From: Schoenoplectus triqueter
Taxonomy: Eukaryota; Streptophyta; Magnoliopsida; Poales; Cyperaceae
Length of the DNA: 53,372 nucleotides
Assembly (NCBI GenBank): GCA_964058805.1
Contig: CAXKVV010000366.1
Span: 1-53,372, forward strand
Direction of reading: 5' to 3'
In this document: piece after piece, positions 1 to 8,210 of the stretch
How positions within the stretch are numbered: position 1 is the stretch's first letter
Layout: the number at the start of each line of letters is the position of its first letter
The notes under the pieces: model-generated
Database searches by the model: none
Told to the model about the DNA's origin: nothing
What the model saw: only the letters and a program-made list of their open reading frames with translations
Position numbers and translations under genes: made by a program

Positions 1-135
1 AAGCAAATATATCAAGATTACAGCTTTGAATCAAGTAATTGGATTGAATTCTTGAAGTCTGTCGCTGTGATTCAAACTGATACAGCAATGGCACATCCAA
101 ATGCTATAATCAATTCAGTTAATCACTTGGATTAG
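1..135 (+). other. Open frame cut by window edge; possible gene or transposon 3' end
   Basis: Frame 1 is open from the first base through 44 codons and stops at TAG 133-135. The residue composition is ordinary and protein-like (it includes SNWIEFLKSVAVIQTDTAMA) rather than low-complexity. There is no way to see the upstream part, so this could be the last exon of a gene, the tail of a transposon protein, or a chance open stretch; 44 codons is within chance range. I do not recognise a family. The sequence after the stop is AT-rich with no clear poly(A) signal that I would defend. Confidence 0.18.
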
Positions 136-717
136 TGTGTATTGCATAGACGATGAGCTATACATCTTAATGATCAAAGAAATCTTAACAATTGCTTGGG
201 AATATAATGATTGACACTGAATTCATAACCGGTACCGACTTCAGTTACTGTTCAATCGCGATTAACCTCACAATATGGGTAATTGTCATAATTGAGTCAT
301 TCTTAAACATAGTTAGGACTGGGAATTATGTAAACAAGCTAACAAGAATAAGGAATTGAGATGGAAACGGCTCAATTTGAGAATGAGATGCAATTGGTAC
401 CGATCGGTACAAAACCAGTAAAAAGAAGAGTCAATGTCAGTGATACGTTGTACTAATCCATGATCGGAATGTGTTAATCGACCCTTCATATCAAGGCGAC
501 ACTAACTGTAGTGTCCGATCGTCGATCAGATCGCCGGAGCACCGGAATCAACCTCCTAGCACGCATCTTGAAAACACGGGAGAGAGAGGCAGAAGGGGAC
601 GCCTCTTATACGAATCTTGAAAGGCTGCACGAATATTGAAACACATCCAAAGGGTCTGGGCTATTGAATATTTAGGAAATTAAAGCGTGAATTGATCTGG
701 GTCGTCGATCCACGCAG
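136..717. other. Intergenic DNA, no gene seen
   Basis: Stops are frequent in all frames and no coding pattern is visible. The only local structure is a perfect 14-nt palindrome at 397-410 (GTACCGATCGGTAC) and a related accggtaccg word near 229-238. A moderately GC-rich patch around 500-600 has GATC/CGATC-rich sequence and a purine-rich GGGAGAGAGAGGCAG stretch, which could be the 5' leader of a decayed gene or element, but nothing supports a call. Confidence 0.5.
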
Positions 718-808
718 TGCAAATCTTAATCTAATCTGGCGGCCCAAATAAGAATAGGATTAAATGAAAGATGGGTGCCAATCTTGATATAGATCTGGCG
801 GCCCAGAT
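718..808 (+). repeat. Two-copy direct repeat containing ATCTGGCGGCCCARAT
   Basis: Two copies of a roughly 32-bp word (about 718-749 and 776-808) share GC(A/C)AATCTT(A/G)AT followed by ATCTGGCGGCCCA(A/G)AT, about 58 bp apart. The second copy is followed by AAGCCCATTAA, a GGCCCA/AGCCCA-rich context common in plant upstream regions. This looks like a small local duplication; no function can be assigned. Confidence 0.6.
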
Positions 809-1039
809 TAAGCCCATTAACCAATTAATAACAGAACATTAATTATATATGGTAGATAAATGATTTGAAAATGCTATTGAACTCCAAATTGACTCAAATT
901 TGTTTCTAAACTTTCCTTATTTTTCATATTATTTTTCTATACAGTAATATTCCGGTTTTAGAAATATAATCATGATAAAACAATTTAAAAGCAAAATACA
1001 TTACATATATTGATATAGTTGACCTAGCTTTGACTTGTC

Positions 1040-1960
1040 ATTTTAAATACTATAAAAAAATTCCAAAAATACAAATAAAAATCATAAATAATAACTAGAT
1101 ATATTTTAGTGATTTTTCAAGTGATTTTCCATGAAATAATAATGATGATAGTAGTATACTATAATAAATAGTGAGATTAGCCATATTCTTTGATAAATAA
1201 TAAAAAATAATAAAAATATAATAATAGATATTATATTGATATTTTCTGTAGAAAGAATAATAAAAATAAATAGCACAAAATAAACAAAAATATACTACTA
1301 TGGTAATAAATAGTAAAATACATCTTCTTTTATAATATGAATTGTATTTCTTTTGTTATTTCTATACAAATATACAAAAAATATACTTTTGATGAATAAA
1401 ATGTAATAAAATAATAGTTATAATAAAAACATAATGAATTTCATCCCTTATGACTAGTAATAAAATCTTATACTTTTATATAGATAATAAATAGGAATAA
1501 TAGAAATAGATATAATGAATAGTATAATAAATAGAATAGAATATTAGTAATGATTTCTTTTTAGCTATTATAGATATTAAAAATAAAAAAAATATAATAA
1601 AAATAATAATGGTAAAATAGTATAGCTAACCACCTTTTTAGTTTTGTAAATGATTCTTACATAATGAATAGTATTTCAATATAATAGAATATAATAATAA
1701 AATCCTATTACTTTAGCTATTACAAACATTAAAAAAAAATATACAAATAAAATCATTGCCATTTTATTTCCTATTATTTTAGTGAGTGGTTTTCTATAGA
1801 ATAAATAGAGTTTAGAAATAATAAAAATAAAATTCTACTATTTTAGCTATTATAAAATCCCAAAAATATAAATAAAGTTCTAAGTTAATAGCTACCCATT
1901 TTCTATTATTCTTGTAAATAATTTCCTATATAGATAAATGGAGTTTAAGAAATAAAAAAT
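1040..1960 (+). repeat. Degenerate AT-rich tandem repeat, period about 130-140 bp
   Basis: Recurring phrases mark the decayed units: TTTAGCTATTA...AAA near 1560, 1710 and 1840; a CCAAAAATAYAAATAAA-like word near 1055 and 1855 (with a weaker match near 1725); and a TTTTCTATTATTYT...TTTCYTATA-like word near 1767 and 1899, 132 bp apart. Sequence between them is over 80% A+T. Divergence is high, so unit number (perhaps six or seven) and edges are approximate. It resembles the non-coding filler of decayed plant LTR elements, but no LTR ends were found. Confidence 0.5.
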
Positions 1961-2042
1961 AATAATAATAATAAAAATAATAATGATAATAAAAATATAA
2001 TATAATAATAATAATAATAACAATAATAATAATAAATAAATA
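1951..2042 (+). repeat. (TAA)n / (AAT)n microsatellite
   Basis: Runs of AATAATAATAA interrupted by AAAAATAATAATGAT and ATATAATATAA. It directly follows the last unit of the AT-rich repeat and ends where the compound 62-bp repeat region begins. A 64-codon Ile/Tyr/Phe-rich open frame on the minus strand is only a reading of this tract and is not a gene. Confidence 0.85.
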
Positions 2043-2457
2043 TATCTTCATAATAGGAATAAAGGACTTTGTGCATTTTAGAAATGAATAAACATGCTCA
2101 CATGAGGAGTGTAGAGCCACATTTAGAATGATTAGTCAAAACGAGAAAACCTTGACGGAGGATAACTAAGGTTGTAATGACAACATGAGGAGATACGTCG
2201 GGACAAGAACATCTCGACACTTGATGAAGAATAACAAGATACGTTGAGACAAGAACATCTTGACGTAGGATGATTAAGGATTCGATAGCAATATGAAGAA
2301 GACGCGTTGAGACAAGAACATCTTGACGTGAGAAGATTAAGGCTTCGATAGCAACCTGAGAAGATACATCGAGACAGGAACATCTTGATATTTGATGAAG
2401 AATAACCAAAGCTACGATACTAACGTGAAGATATACGTTGACTTTGGAGAAGAAGAA

Positions 2458-2491
2458 CATTAAGATGTCCTAGAGAGGTGACATCTTAATG
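2458..2491. other. Hairpin, perfect 12-bp arms (copy 1)
   Basis: CATTAAGATGTC at 2458-2469 is the exact reverse complement of GACATCTTAATG at 2480-2491, with a 10-base loop. The structure sits at the end of the first outer unit of the compound repeat. Confidence 0.85.
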
Positions 2492-2684
2492 ACTCGCTGC
2501 CATGGGCAAGTAACTCATGATTGAATATGCTCACACAAGGGGTGTAGGGCTACATAGTAATTTTGCACAAGTAATGCAACACATAGGATGATTAGTCGAG
2601 ACAAGAACATCTCGACGTTCGTTGAAGATTGACCAAAGCTACGACATCAGCATGGAGAGATATGTCGACTTTGAAGATGAAAAA

Positions 2685-2718
2685 CATTACGATGTCCGAG
2701 CGAAGTGACATCTTAATG
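2685..2718. other. Hairpin, 11 of 12 arm pairs (copy 2)
   Basis: CATTACGATGTC at 2685-2696 pairs with GACATCTTAATG at 2707-2718 except for one C/A position; the 10-base loop length is the same as in the copy 227 bp upstream. Loop bases differ between copies while the arms are kept. Confidence 0.8.
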
Positions 2719-2818
2719 ACTCGGTGTCATGAACAAGTAATTCATGACCGTTTGAGCTGGCAAGACTGAACTCGTTCATCGACGAGTTTGTCTCCCAACT
2801 CATTCCCCGAGAATGTGA

Positions 2819-3358
2819 GATTGAATCGGTCTGTTGGTAGATTCATCCACAAAACAGTGAATGTGAACTGTTCTGTAGGTAGGTTCCTTCACTAACACAT
2901 GCCTCAATGTTGAACTGGCCCAGCGCTTCAGGTTTGGCATTGTGTGCAATTGTGTTTCCTAGGTTTATGAATCGGCTTAGTGCTACGAATTCATGATCTA
3001 GAAGATCAGTGAGAAGAAATACGTGGGCCATAGCCACCCTTCTCCTGATTCACCAACCTCAAGATCAACCGGCTCAGTGCTTCGAGTTGTATTTTGTGTG
3101 ATTGGTTGTTGACTAGTTAAGATTGAACCGGTCTGTTTGTAGGTTTATCTTCTAGATCAACAGAGGTCGAGTCGGTCTGTATGTAGACTCACCTCAAGCC
3201 CCCTATGAAGAGATTAACCTGGTCTGTTGGTAAGGTTACATCTCGAGGAGGCATGGACTGAACCGGTCTGTTTGTAGGTTCGTCCCCCATAGGATAAAAC
3301 CGATCTGTTTGTAGGTTTTGTCTTCCCTAGATTGAACCGGTCTGTTGGTAGGTTCATC
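2819..3358 (+). repeat. Eight dispersed copies of a GATTGAACCGGTCTGTTKGT-type motif
   Basis: Copies begin at about 2819, 2862, 3121, 3165, 3212, 3256, 3293 and 3330. The best agree on GA(T/C)TGAACCGGTCTG, TTTGTAGGTTC and a trailing (A/G)TC. Spacing is 37-47 bp within clusters (2819-2862 and 3121-3330), with a 230-bp gap that instead carries a second short word, CGGCT(T/C)AGTGCT(A/T)CGA, near 2972 and 3070. No coding potential is seen. Origin unknown; it could be the variable part of a long LTR. Confidence 0.7.
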
Positions 3359-3477
3359 TTCCGTAGATCCATTTTTATAAACTTAGACGACCACTTGCCC
3401 ATCTCTTAACTATACTATTTGCTTCTCTCTTTCAAAGATCCAGAGGTGCCTCGAGGTTCGTAGCCCAGGGTAATTAA

Positions 3478-3499
3478 CGGTGGGGGCTTGCGCCCACCG
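3478..3499. other. GC-rich stem-loop
   Basis: CGGTGGGGGC (3478-3487) pairs with GCGCCCACCG (3490-3499) at 9 of 10 positions around a TT turn. It lies between the CCGGTCTG repeat zone and a GC-rich patch, and is followed by ACAAGAACTCACAATCAC and a C-run. It could be a terminator-like or LTR-border structure, but nothing else supports either. Confidence 0.6.
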
Positions 3500-4816
3500 G
3501 AATCTACAAGAACTCACAATCACTAAAAAACCCCCTGAATGTGCATCCTAATATCTCTTAACGGCAGAATCGGCCGACACCCATACAGATGCACGCTCGG
3601 GAGGGATCTCCGTGTCCTTCTTCCGCAGAACCCATCGCCCGGCGGCGGTGCGGCGGCGCGCGAAAAAGGGTCGCACACTCTCTTGCTAATTTCTTATTCC
3701 TCTCTCTCTTTACAATTAGTGATTACTAGTAAATTGATTCTTTCTCTCAAGTGTATGCTACTTGATATTCAGTCCTCCTCTTTTTTTGCTGCTTGGTTCT
3801 CAGTTTATATATGCTAGAAACCAATTGCTTCAATTGATTTGATTGGTGAACCATCTCTGATTCGGATCGCCAGGTTGGATGCATCTCCACCCTTCATTCT
3901 ACTTCAATCAACAGTTGAGATGGAGTTGTGTTTGTTGCTAAGTTGCATAACCATTTCTGTTACTGGCTTTGACTGTGCTGCATCTCCTTTGACTTTAATT
4001 GAGCACATGCTTCAATTGATGAGTGGACCCCTCACTGCTAGATCGTATTTAAACACTTCTGTTTCACTGCTAGTACCTTTTCACTCTTAATTGCAATGTG
4101 CTTCGCCCAATTTCTAAATTGCTTTTCTGTCTCATTTCTTTCCTTGGCGAAATTCATACTCTTTTATTCAATTTCTCTCTTAATTCATGCTAACTAGCAT
4201 CGTCTTGATCTGAATAAGCTCCTTTACCATCCAATTTGATATTTGGATCACCTATTAAACTTACCTCTTTGCCACTGCCTTTAGCGATTTTCGATCTTTG
4301 AACCTCCTTCCTGCTCAATTGCTCTACAATTACTTGTCAATTGACATCGTCTAAACACAAGCAAACTTTCTTTGTGCTCAATTTGGTGTTTGAAGCATTC
4401 AATCGCATCTCTTTAGAAGTACACCATTGCCGTTTCAACTCAAATCGTGGTAATCTTGCTATTCAATCCTTCCTTCACTATCATCCTTTTGTTCTCACTT
4501 CTTTGATTGATGCATTGATGTTTGCTGCTTGTATCGAAGCCCTCTTGCGATGGTGAGACGCCATGGGAAGATGACAACACTCGCGCGTGAGGAAGAGAAG
4601 AAGAGAGAGCGGGGAGAAAGCTCAATGGGTTTGAATGGGCCTGGTTCTTGTGCACCAAAGCGCCAGAGGAGAGAATACCAACTACTAGAGACACATGCAC
4701 CAAGTTCATTCTCCTTTTACTTTCGATTTTGAATAGGTTGTATTGAATTGCATGAGTAGGCTAAATAGATTTGGCTCACAGCTTAACCATGCGCCTCTAC
4801 TTGTGTTTCTGAGCAC
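3500..4816. other. GC-rich patch, then T-rich non-coding DNA
   Basis: About 3560-3670 is GC-rich (GGCGGCGGTGCGGCGGCGCG), the only such patch in the window. It leads into long pyrimidine-rich sequence with repeated CAATTG words (about 3825, 3835, 4013, 4338). Small open frames occur on both strands, but none has a recognisable domain, splice context or good composition. The layout (GC-rich leader followed by T-rich DNA) fits a decayed LTR element or a dead promoter plus leader. No primer-binding site, polypurine tract or TG..CA ends were found. Confidence 0.35.
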
Positions 4817-5380
4817 TGGGCCCCATTGTCAGGTGTTAATAGTTTTAGAGGTGGCCATGTCAACAATTTAGAGTTAATCATGCTAATGTGGCATATTTCT
4901 ATAGGTTGCTTTGTCTGATTTGGAAGTATTTGTGTTAATCACCCTGTTATAATCAATCTCTGCTGACTGTGCACCATCCTGTGAATGACACATGGCATAT
5001 AGTGGGGCCCACATATGCTGCCTTGGTCCAATGGCATGCAGCCATGTGTCTAGCTATTGTACCCTAAATGGTGAGGTGACTTCATAGTATGCTGCCACAT
5101 GGCATGCATATGATGATGTGGTGGCCTAAGGTGTTGCCATGTCACCTCTACCCTGCTGACATGTGAAGGTTTGCACCAATAATATTGTGCCATGTGTCTC
5201 TATCTAGCGAAGTGGCTGCTGGTGTGGACCAACAAGTGAGTGCCACGTGGTATGTGTGGGGCCCACTTGTCAGATGTCTTGCGCCAGGGTGGGGTCCACC
5301 TGTGCTGATATGGACCAATAGGGTTGTAACACGTGGTTGTTGCTTGCTGACTTGGCCCACTCTGGTGTTGCCACGTGGCA
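4817..5380. promoter_or_regulatory. Cluster of GTGGGNCCCAC, TGTCAG and G-box words
   Basis: TGGGCCCCATTGTCAG at 4817-4832; GTGGGGCCCAC at 5002-5012 and 5256-5266 (the latter followed by TTGTCAG); GTGGGGTCCACC at 5289-5300; G-box CCACGTGG at 5243-5250, ACACGTGG near 5330, and the 12-nt palindrome TGCCACGTGGCA at 5369-5380. GGNCCCAC/GTGGNCCC is the known TCP factor consensus, TGTCA the TALE/KNOX core, and CACGTG the bZIP/bHLH G-box. No gene follows, so these may simply be repeat-derived words common in grass genomes. Regulatory function is inference. Confidence 0.4.
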
Positions 5381-5804
5381 CACTCTCTCTCCTATTCTAT
5401 TTTGTATTATCTGTGTTTCTCATACCCAGTTTGCACCCAAGGCTGCTTTTGTCCCCAAGTTGTACCCAGAGTTGCCTTGATTGAATCTCAGCCTTTGATC
5501 TGCATATTTAATCTGTTTTTTATTTTCTCTGAATTTATTTTAATAACTTCACTTTTCCAAAAATTATGAAATTTTCACCATAAATCTCTAAATTCATGAT
5601 TATCATCCTTGTAATTTTAAATTTCACTTTTGCCCCTGTCTCCTTACATTAAAATTTTATTTGTCAAGAAAAACCTGTTCCCTTTTGAATTGATCCCTAT
5701 TTCTCAGTTGTAGCTCAGTGTCTCTGCCAAATAAACTCTCCTTGCAGAAACTTCTCCCAATTAAACATCAATTAGACTTGTATTGATGTTCATTAGGGTT
5801 TGAT
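5381..5804. other. T-rich non-coding DNA, nothing recognised
   Basis: Pyrimidine-rich at first (CTCTCTCTCCTATTCTATTTTG), then AT-rich. Short open frames are broken and low-complexity. No repeat longer than a few bases is evident. Confidence 0.5.
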
Positions 5805-6018
5805 TTGATCAAAAGTTGATTACTTGTCAACAATTGATACAAATCTAGACTTGATCAGATGGTTGCTCACAGCTTTGGCACCTGATCAGTCTTGTGAAAT
5901 TGACTTTTAATCCATTCTCATGAAGGTGACTTGGTCAAAAGCTGATTACTTGTCAACAATTGGCACAAATCATGGCCTGATCAGGTGGTTGCTCACAGCT
6001 TTGGCACCTGGTCAGCCT
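5805..6018 (+). repeat. 88-bp direct repeat, two copies
   Basis: 5805-5892 and 5931-6018 share TTGRTCAAAAGYTGATTACT, TGTCAACAATTG, TGATCAG(A/G)TGGTTGCTCAC and AGCTTTGGCACCTG, separated by 38 bp. There are roughly ten substitutions by eye. This is a local tandem duplication in non-coding DNA. Confidence 0.85.
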
Positions 6019-6697
6019 TAAAAGCAAAATCACGTTGAGATTTCTTGTGATTGGCTGTATCAAAATAATGGCTTGGAATTGACACCATTCCTTGTTGTAT
6101 AGGGATTGTATTAGTTCAGCTCATAGGGTTTGCTTTGAATATTAATATCTAGGGTTTGATCTTGACTTTCTTGATGTCTATCACTGAGGTGTGGGACCCA
6201 CCTGTCAGTGAACAAGATTCAAATGGATGACCCCTCAGGAGAATTCCTCTCTTGGATCTCTTGAGAGTCATTCATCTCAAATGAATAGGAGGCGGCAGGG
6301 TTCTTATACCTTCGGCCCTTTGTCCAGGATTTTCTTGTGGGACAAATAAACTCTTTTCGGGGTTCAGCGGCGACTTCTCCTGACTGGTGGACCCTCTCTT
6401 CTCGCCCCTTTCTTTTTCTTATGATTTATTGCTGATAATTGATATTTATCCTTAATTGTCTAGCTGCTTCATCCTTGAAATTTTTCAAGGGTAAACAATT
6501 GGTATTATCCTTCCTCTCTTTTTCCGGCCGTGTGTGCCCGCTGTGTGTCGGGGGCTGAGCCCTCATGTTGGTTGTCTTTTTCTATTTCTCTGTGGATTGG
6601 TTTGAGTTGATGACTGATACTGATAAATAGGTTGTGGCTGCCTTTTTTTTCTTACGGTTATAATAGAGTTGTTGTTGATTTTAGAATGGCCTTGGTA
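6019..6697. other. Non-coding DNA with one GTGGGACCCACCTGTCAG word
   Basis: 6191-6208 is GTGGGACCCACCTGTCAG, a word frequent in grass genomes. About 6280-6420 is a mixed-composition stretch (AGGAGGCGGCAGGG, GGTTCAGCGGCGACTTCTCC) that reads like retrotransposon leader sequence. Near 6497, AATTGGTAT resembles the start of an initiator-Met primer-binding site (TGGTATCAGAGC) but diverges after eight bases, so it is not called. Confidence 0.35.
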
Positions 6698-6721
6698 CAC
6701 TGGTACCAATTGGTACCAGTG
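6698..6721. other. Perfect 24-nt palindrome (GGTACC type)
   Basis: The left arm CACTGGTACCAA is followed immediately by its exact reverse complement TTGGTACCAGTG. It is flanked by CCTTGGTA on the left and AAGCGAGG on the right, the same flanks as the related palindrome 521 bp downstream. The preserved context shows the two are copies of one element, not independent chance palindromes. Confidence 0.9.
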
Positions 6722-7218
6722 AAGCGAGGTGTTATCATGTGCCTTACCACCTTGGCTGATGATCCTTCTCGTATGACTGAATTGCTATCTTGATCAGTGC
6801 CTTGTTGTTGGCTGTCCGAATTGGAGGTTGCAATTGATCTAGCTTGTGTTGGTTTCACCCTGATTGCTGCCTGGATTTATCAGATTTTGGGTTCTAGGTT
6901 ATCTGGTGCTTGTGTACAGTGCCGTGTATTGTTGTACCAGTGTGTGTTGTTCTGGTTTTGTCTTCCTATTCCGATTTACATTTACTGTGGTGTGCCTTGT
7001 GGCCAATTTGTTGTCTTAGCTGGTATTGTTTGCTCCTTGTATCAATTGCTCGATGCTTGTGGTGTGATGTAAATTATTAGTCAATATTGCTACAAGTACC
7101 CCTTGGGTTAAGAGCTAGTTGCTCTTTTTGAGTTCTGATGTGATACCGCTGAACTAATATTGTCCCGTGTGTTATGACCACCATGTGCGATGTGATCCCT
7201 TCTATAGTACCCTTGGTA
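6722..7218. other. T/G-rich DNA between the two palindromes
   Basis: The longest frame (6797-7072, plus strand, no ATG-supported context) would encode a Cys- and hydrophobic-rich peptide of 91 residues with no recognised motif; the strand is T- and G-rich throughout, which alone can produce such a frame. I do not call a gene. A minus-strand frame ending near 6858 contains FTGTNWYQCTKAIL, faintly like a copia Gag start, but part of it is just the palindrome translated. Confidence 0.4.
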
Positions 7219-7242
7219 CACCGGTATTAATCAATACCGGTG
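7219..7242. other. Near-perfect 24-nt palindrome (copy 2)
   Basis: CACCGGTATTAA / TCAATACCGGTG pairs at 11 of 12 positions. Flanks CCTTGGTA and AGGCGAGGG match those of the palindrome at 6698-6721. Arm bases differ between the two copies, yet the changes occur on both sides so that pairing is kept. Confidence 0.8.
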
Positions 7243-7269
7243 AGGCGAGGGTGTGTCACCTAGCCTATT

Positions 7270-7764
7270 TCGAATTGAGACTGTTTGAATGCCAGAATAA
7301 TTGAGGGGGCCAAAGTGAATAAAAAGCGGGATGAATTTTAAATTGAATTTAGACTTATGGGCCAAAGGTTTATGGGCTAAAAGTGTAATTAATTAATTAG
7401 CGACTGCCGTAAATAAAAATATGTGCAGCTAATAATTGATTAATACTTACAGAGAAACATGAGAGATGATTAAATGATCTGCCTCAATAATAAAAATTCG
7501 AACAGATACAGTCGTTTCGGAGGCGGCCTATGATCCCAAAACATTAAAACACCAACACATTTTAAATTAAATAAAAACATTAATTAAATTTAAGTTTAAT
7601 TGAATTTATTTTCTTTCATTTTGATTTTTATTTTCAATTCTACTTTTATATATTATATTTTCTAATTAATGAAAATAATATTAAAATATAAAATGAGATA
7701 AAATTAATTAAGGGTTATAAAATAATAAATAAAGTATAATAATAATTTATAATATAAAATATAT
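7270..7764. other. AT-rich spacer, no gene seen
   Basis: Composition becomes steadily more AT-rich towards the satellite. TGGGCC, ATGGGCT and AATTAATTAATTAG occur near 7359-7402, and a small GC-richer island (CGTTTCGGAGGCGGCC) near 7514. No open frame of interest and no match to the satellite monomer. Confidence 0.5.
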
Positions 7765-7960
7765 ATTAATCAATTTCTCTATTTTTATAATTAAATTACA
7801 TTAATTAATATATATAAATACCTATTAATCAATTCCTCTATTTAATAATGGAATAATATTAATAAATATATATACATATATTAATCAATTTCACTATTTT
7901 TAATAAGAACAATATTAATTATATAATATTATATATTAATTAATTTCTCTATTTTTAATT
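7765..7960 (+). repeat. Four-copy 55-59-bp AT minisatellite at the array border
   Basis: The word ATTAATCAATTTCTCTATTT recurs, with few changes, starting at 7765, 7824, 7880 and 7935 (spacings 59, 56, 55), each followed by TTAATAA and a TATATA-rich linker. It ends about 30 bp before the first satellite sequence. It does not resemble the 182-bp monomer. Confidence 0.8.
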
Positions 7961-7989
7961 AATTAATTATCCAAATTAAAATAATTGAG

Positions 7990-8210
7990 CGAAAACATAA
8001 GTAAGATGCGTTGAAAAATGCTATTTAAGAAAGTTATATTTTTCAATATTTTTTGCCTCATAGTTACAAATAATTTCATAAAAATTAACATAATTACTCC
8101 TAATTATGTCCATTAAAATATTACCCAATTAACACTTCGATATTTAAATTCTACGACACTAATTTTCCACGAGACATAAGTAGGATGCATCGAAAACAGT
8201 TGTTGAAACA
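7990..8210 (+). repeat. Array start: end of an m6 and a full m7 monomer
   Basis: Homology to the satellite begins abruptly within m6 at about 7990 (GAAAACATAAGTAAGATGCG), the last quarter of that monomer. A full m7 of 179 bp follows at 8032-8210. The sequence left of 7990 (AATTAAAATAATTGAGC) does not continue the m6 pattern, so the break lies inside a monomer. Confidence 0.85.

Larger units (their letters stand above)
2094..2751 (+). repeat. Compound tandem duplication with 62-bp inner repeats
   Basis: The outer unit starts with AATATGCTCACA or AACATGCTCACA plus a GGRGTGTAGRGC word (about 2094 and 2525) and ends with TGACATCTTAATGACTCG and a CATG(A/G)GCAAGTAA-like word (about 2510 and 2745). 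The first copy is longer because it holds several inner repeats around a GACAAGAACATCT word at about 2203, 2249, 2312 and 2374 (spacings 46, 63 and 62 bp); the second copy has one, near 2600. The minus-strand open frames here only repeat this unit and are not considered genes. Confidence 0.7.

Noticed and set aside
1926..2120. Minus-strand frame rich in Ile, Tyr and Phe
   Set aside because: It is a reading of the (TAA)n microsatellite.
2098..2460. 120-codon minus-strand frame with repeated RQDVLVST
   Set aside because: The repeated peptide is only the 62-bp DNA repeat read in a partly shared frame; no promoter, domain or conserved start context.
4440..4732. Overlapping frames on both strands, one with a PKRQRRE basic stretch
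   Set aside because: Short, overlapping on opposite strands, no recognisable domain, and within T- or purine-rich sequence that yields such frames by chance.
6497..6510. Primer-binding site resembling TGGTATCAGAGC
   Set aside because: Only about eight bases match (TTGGTAT) and no LTR border (TG..CA) lies just upstream.
6658..7072. Possible copia Gag start on the minus strand and a Cys-rich peptide on the plus strand
   Set aside because: The Gag-like GTNWYQ is the GGTACC palindrome translated; the plus-strand frame follows from T/G-rich composition. No further retrotransposon domains were found.
7219..7263. Helitron 3' end (hairpin followed by CTAG)
   Set aside because: Helitron ends have the hairpin about 10-12 bp from CTRR; here the spacing is 17 bp, the other palindrome copy lacks CTRR, and no TC start was identified.
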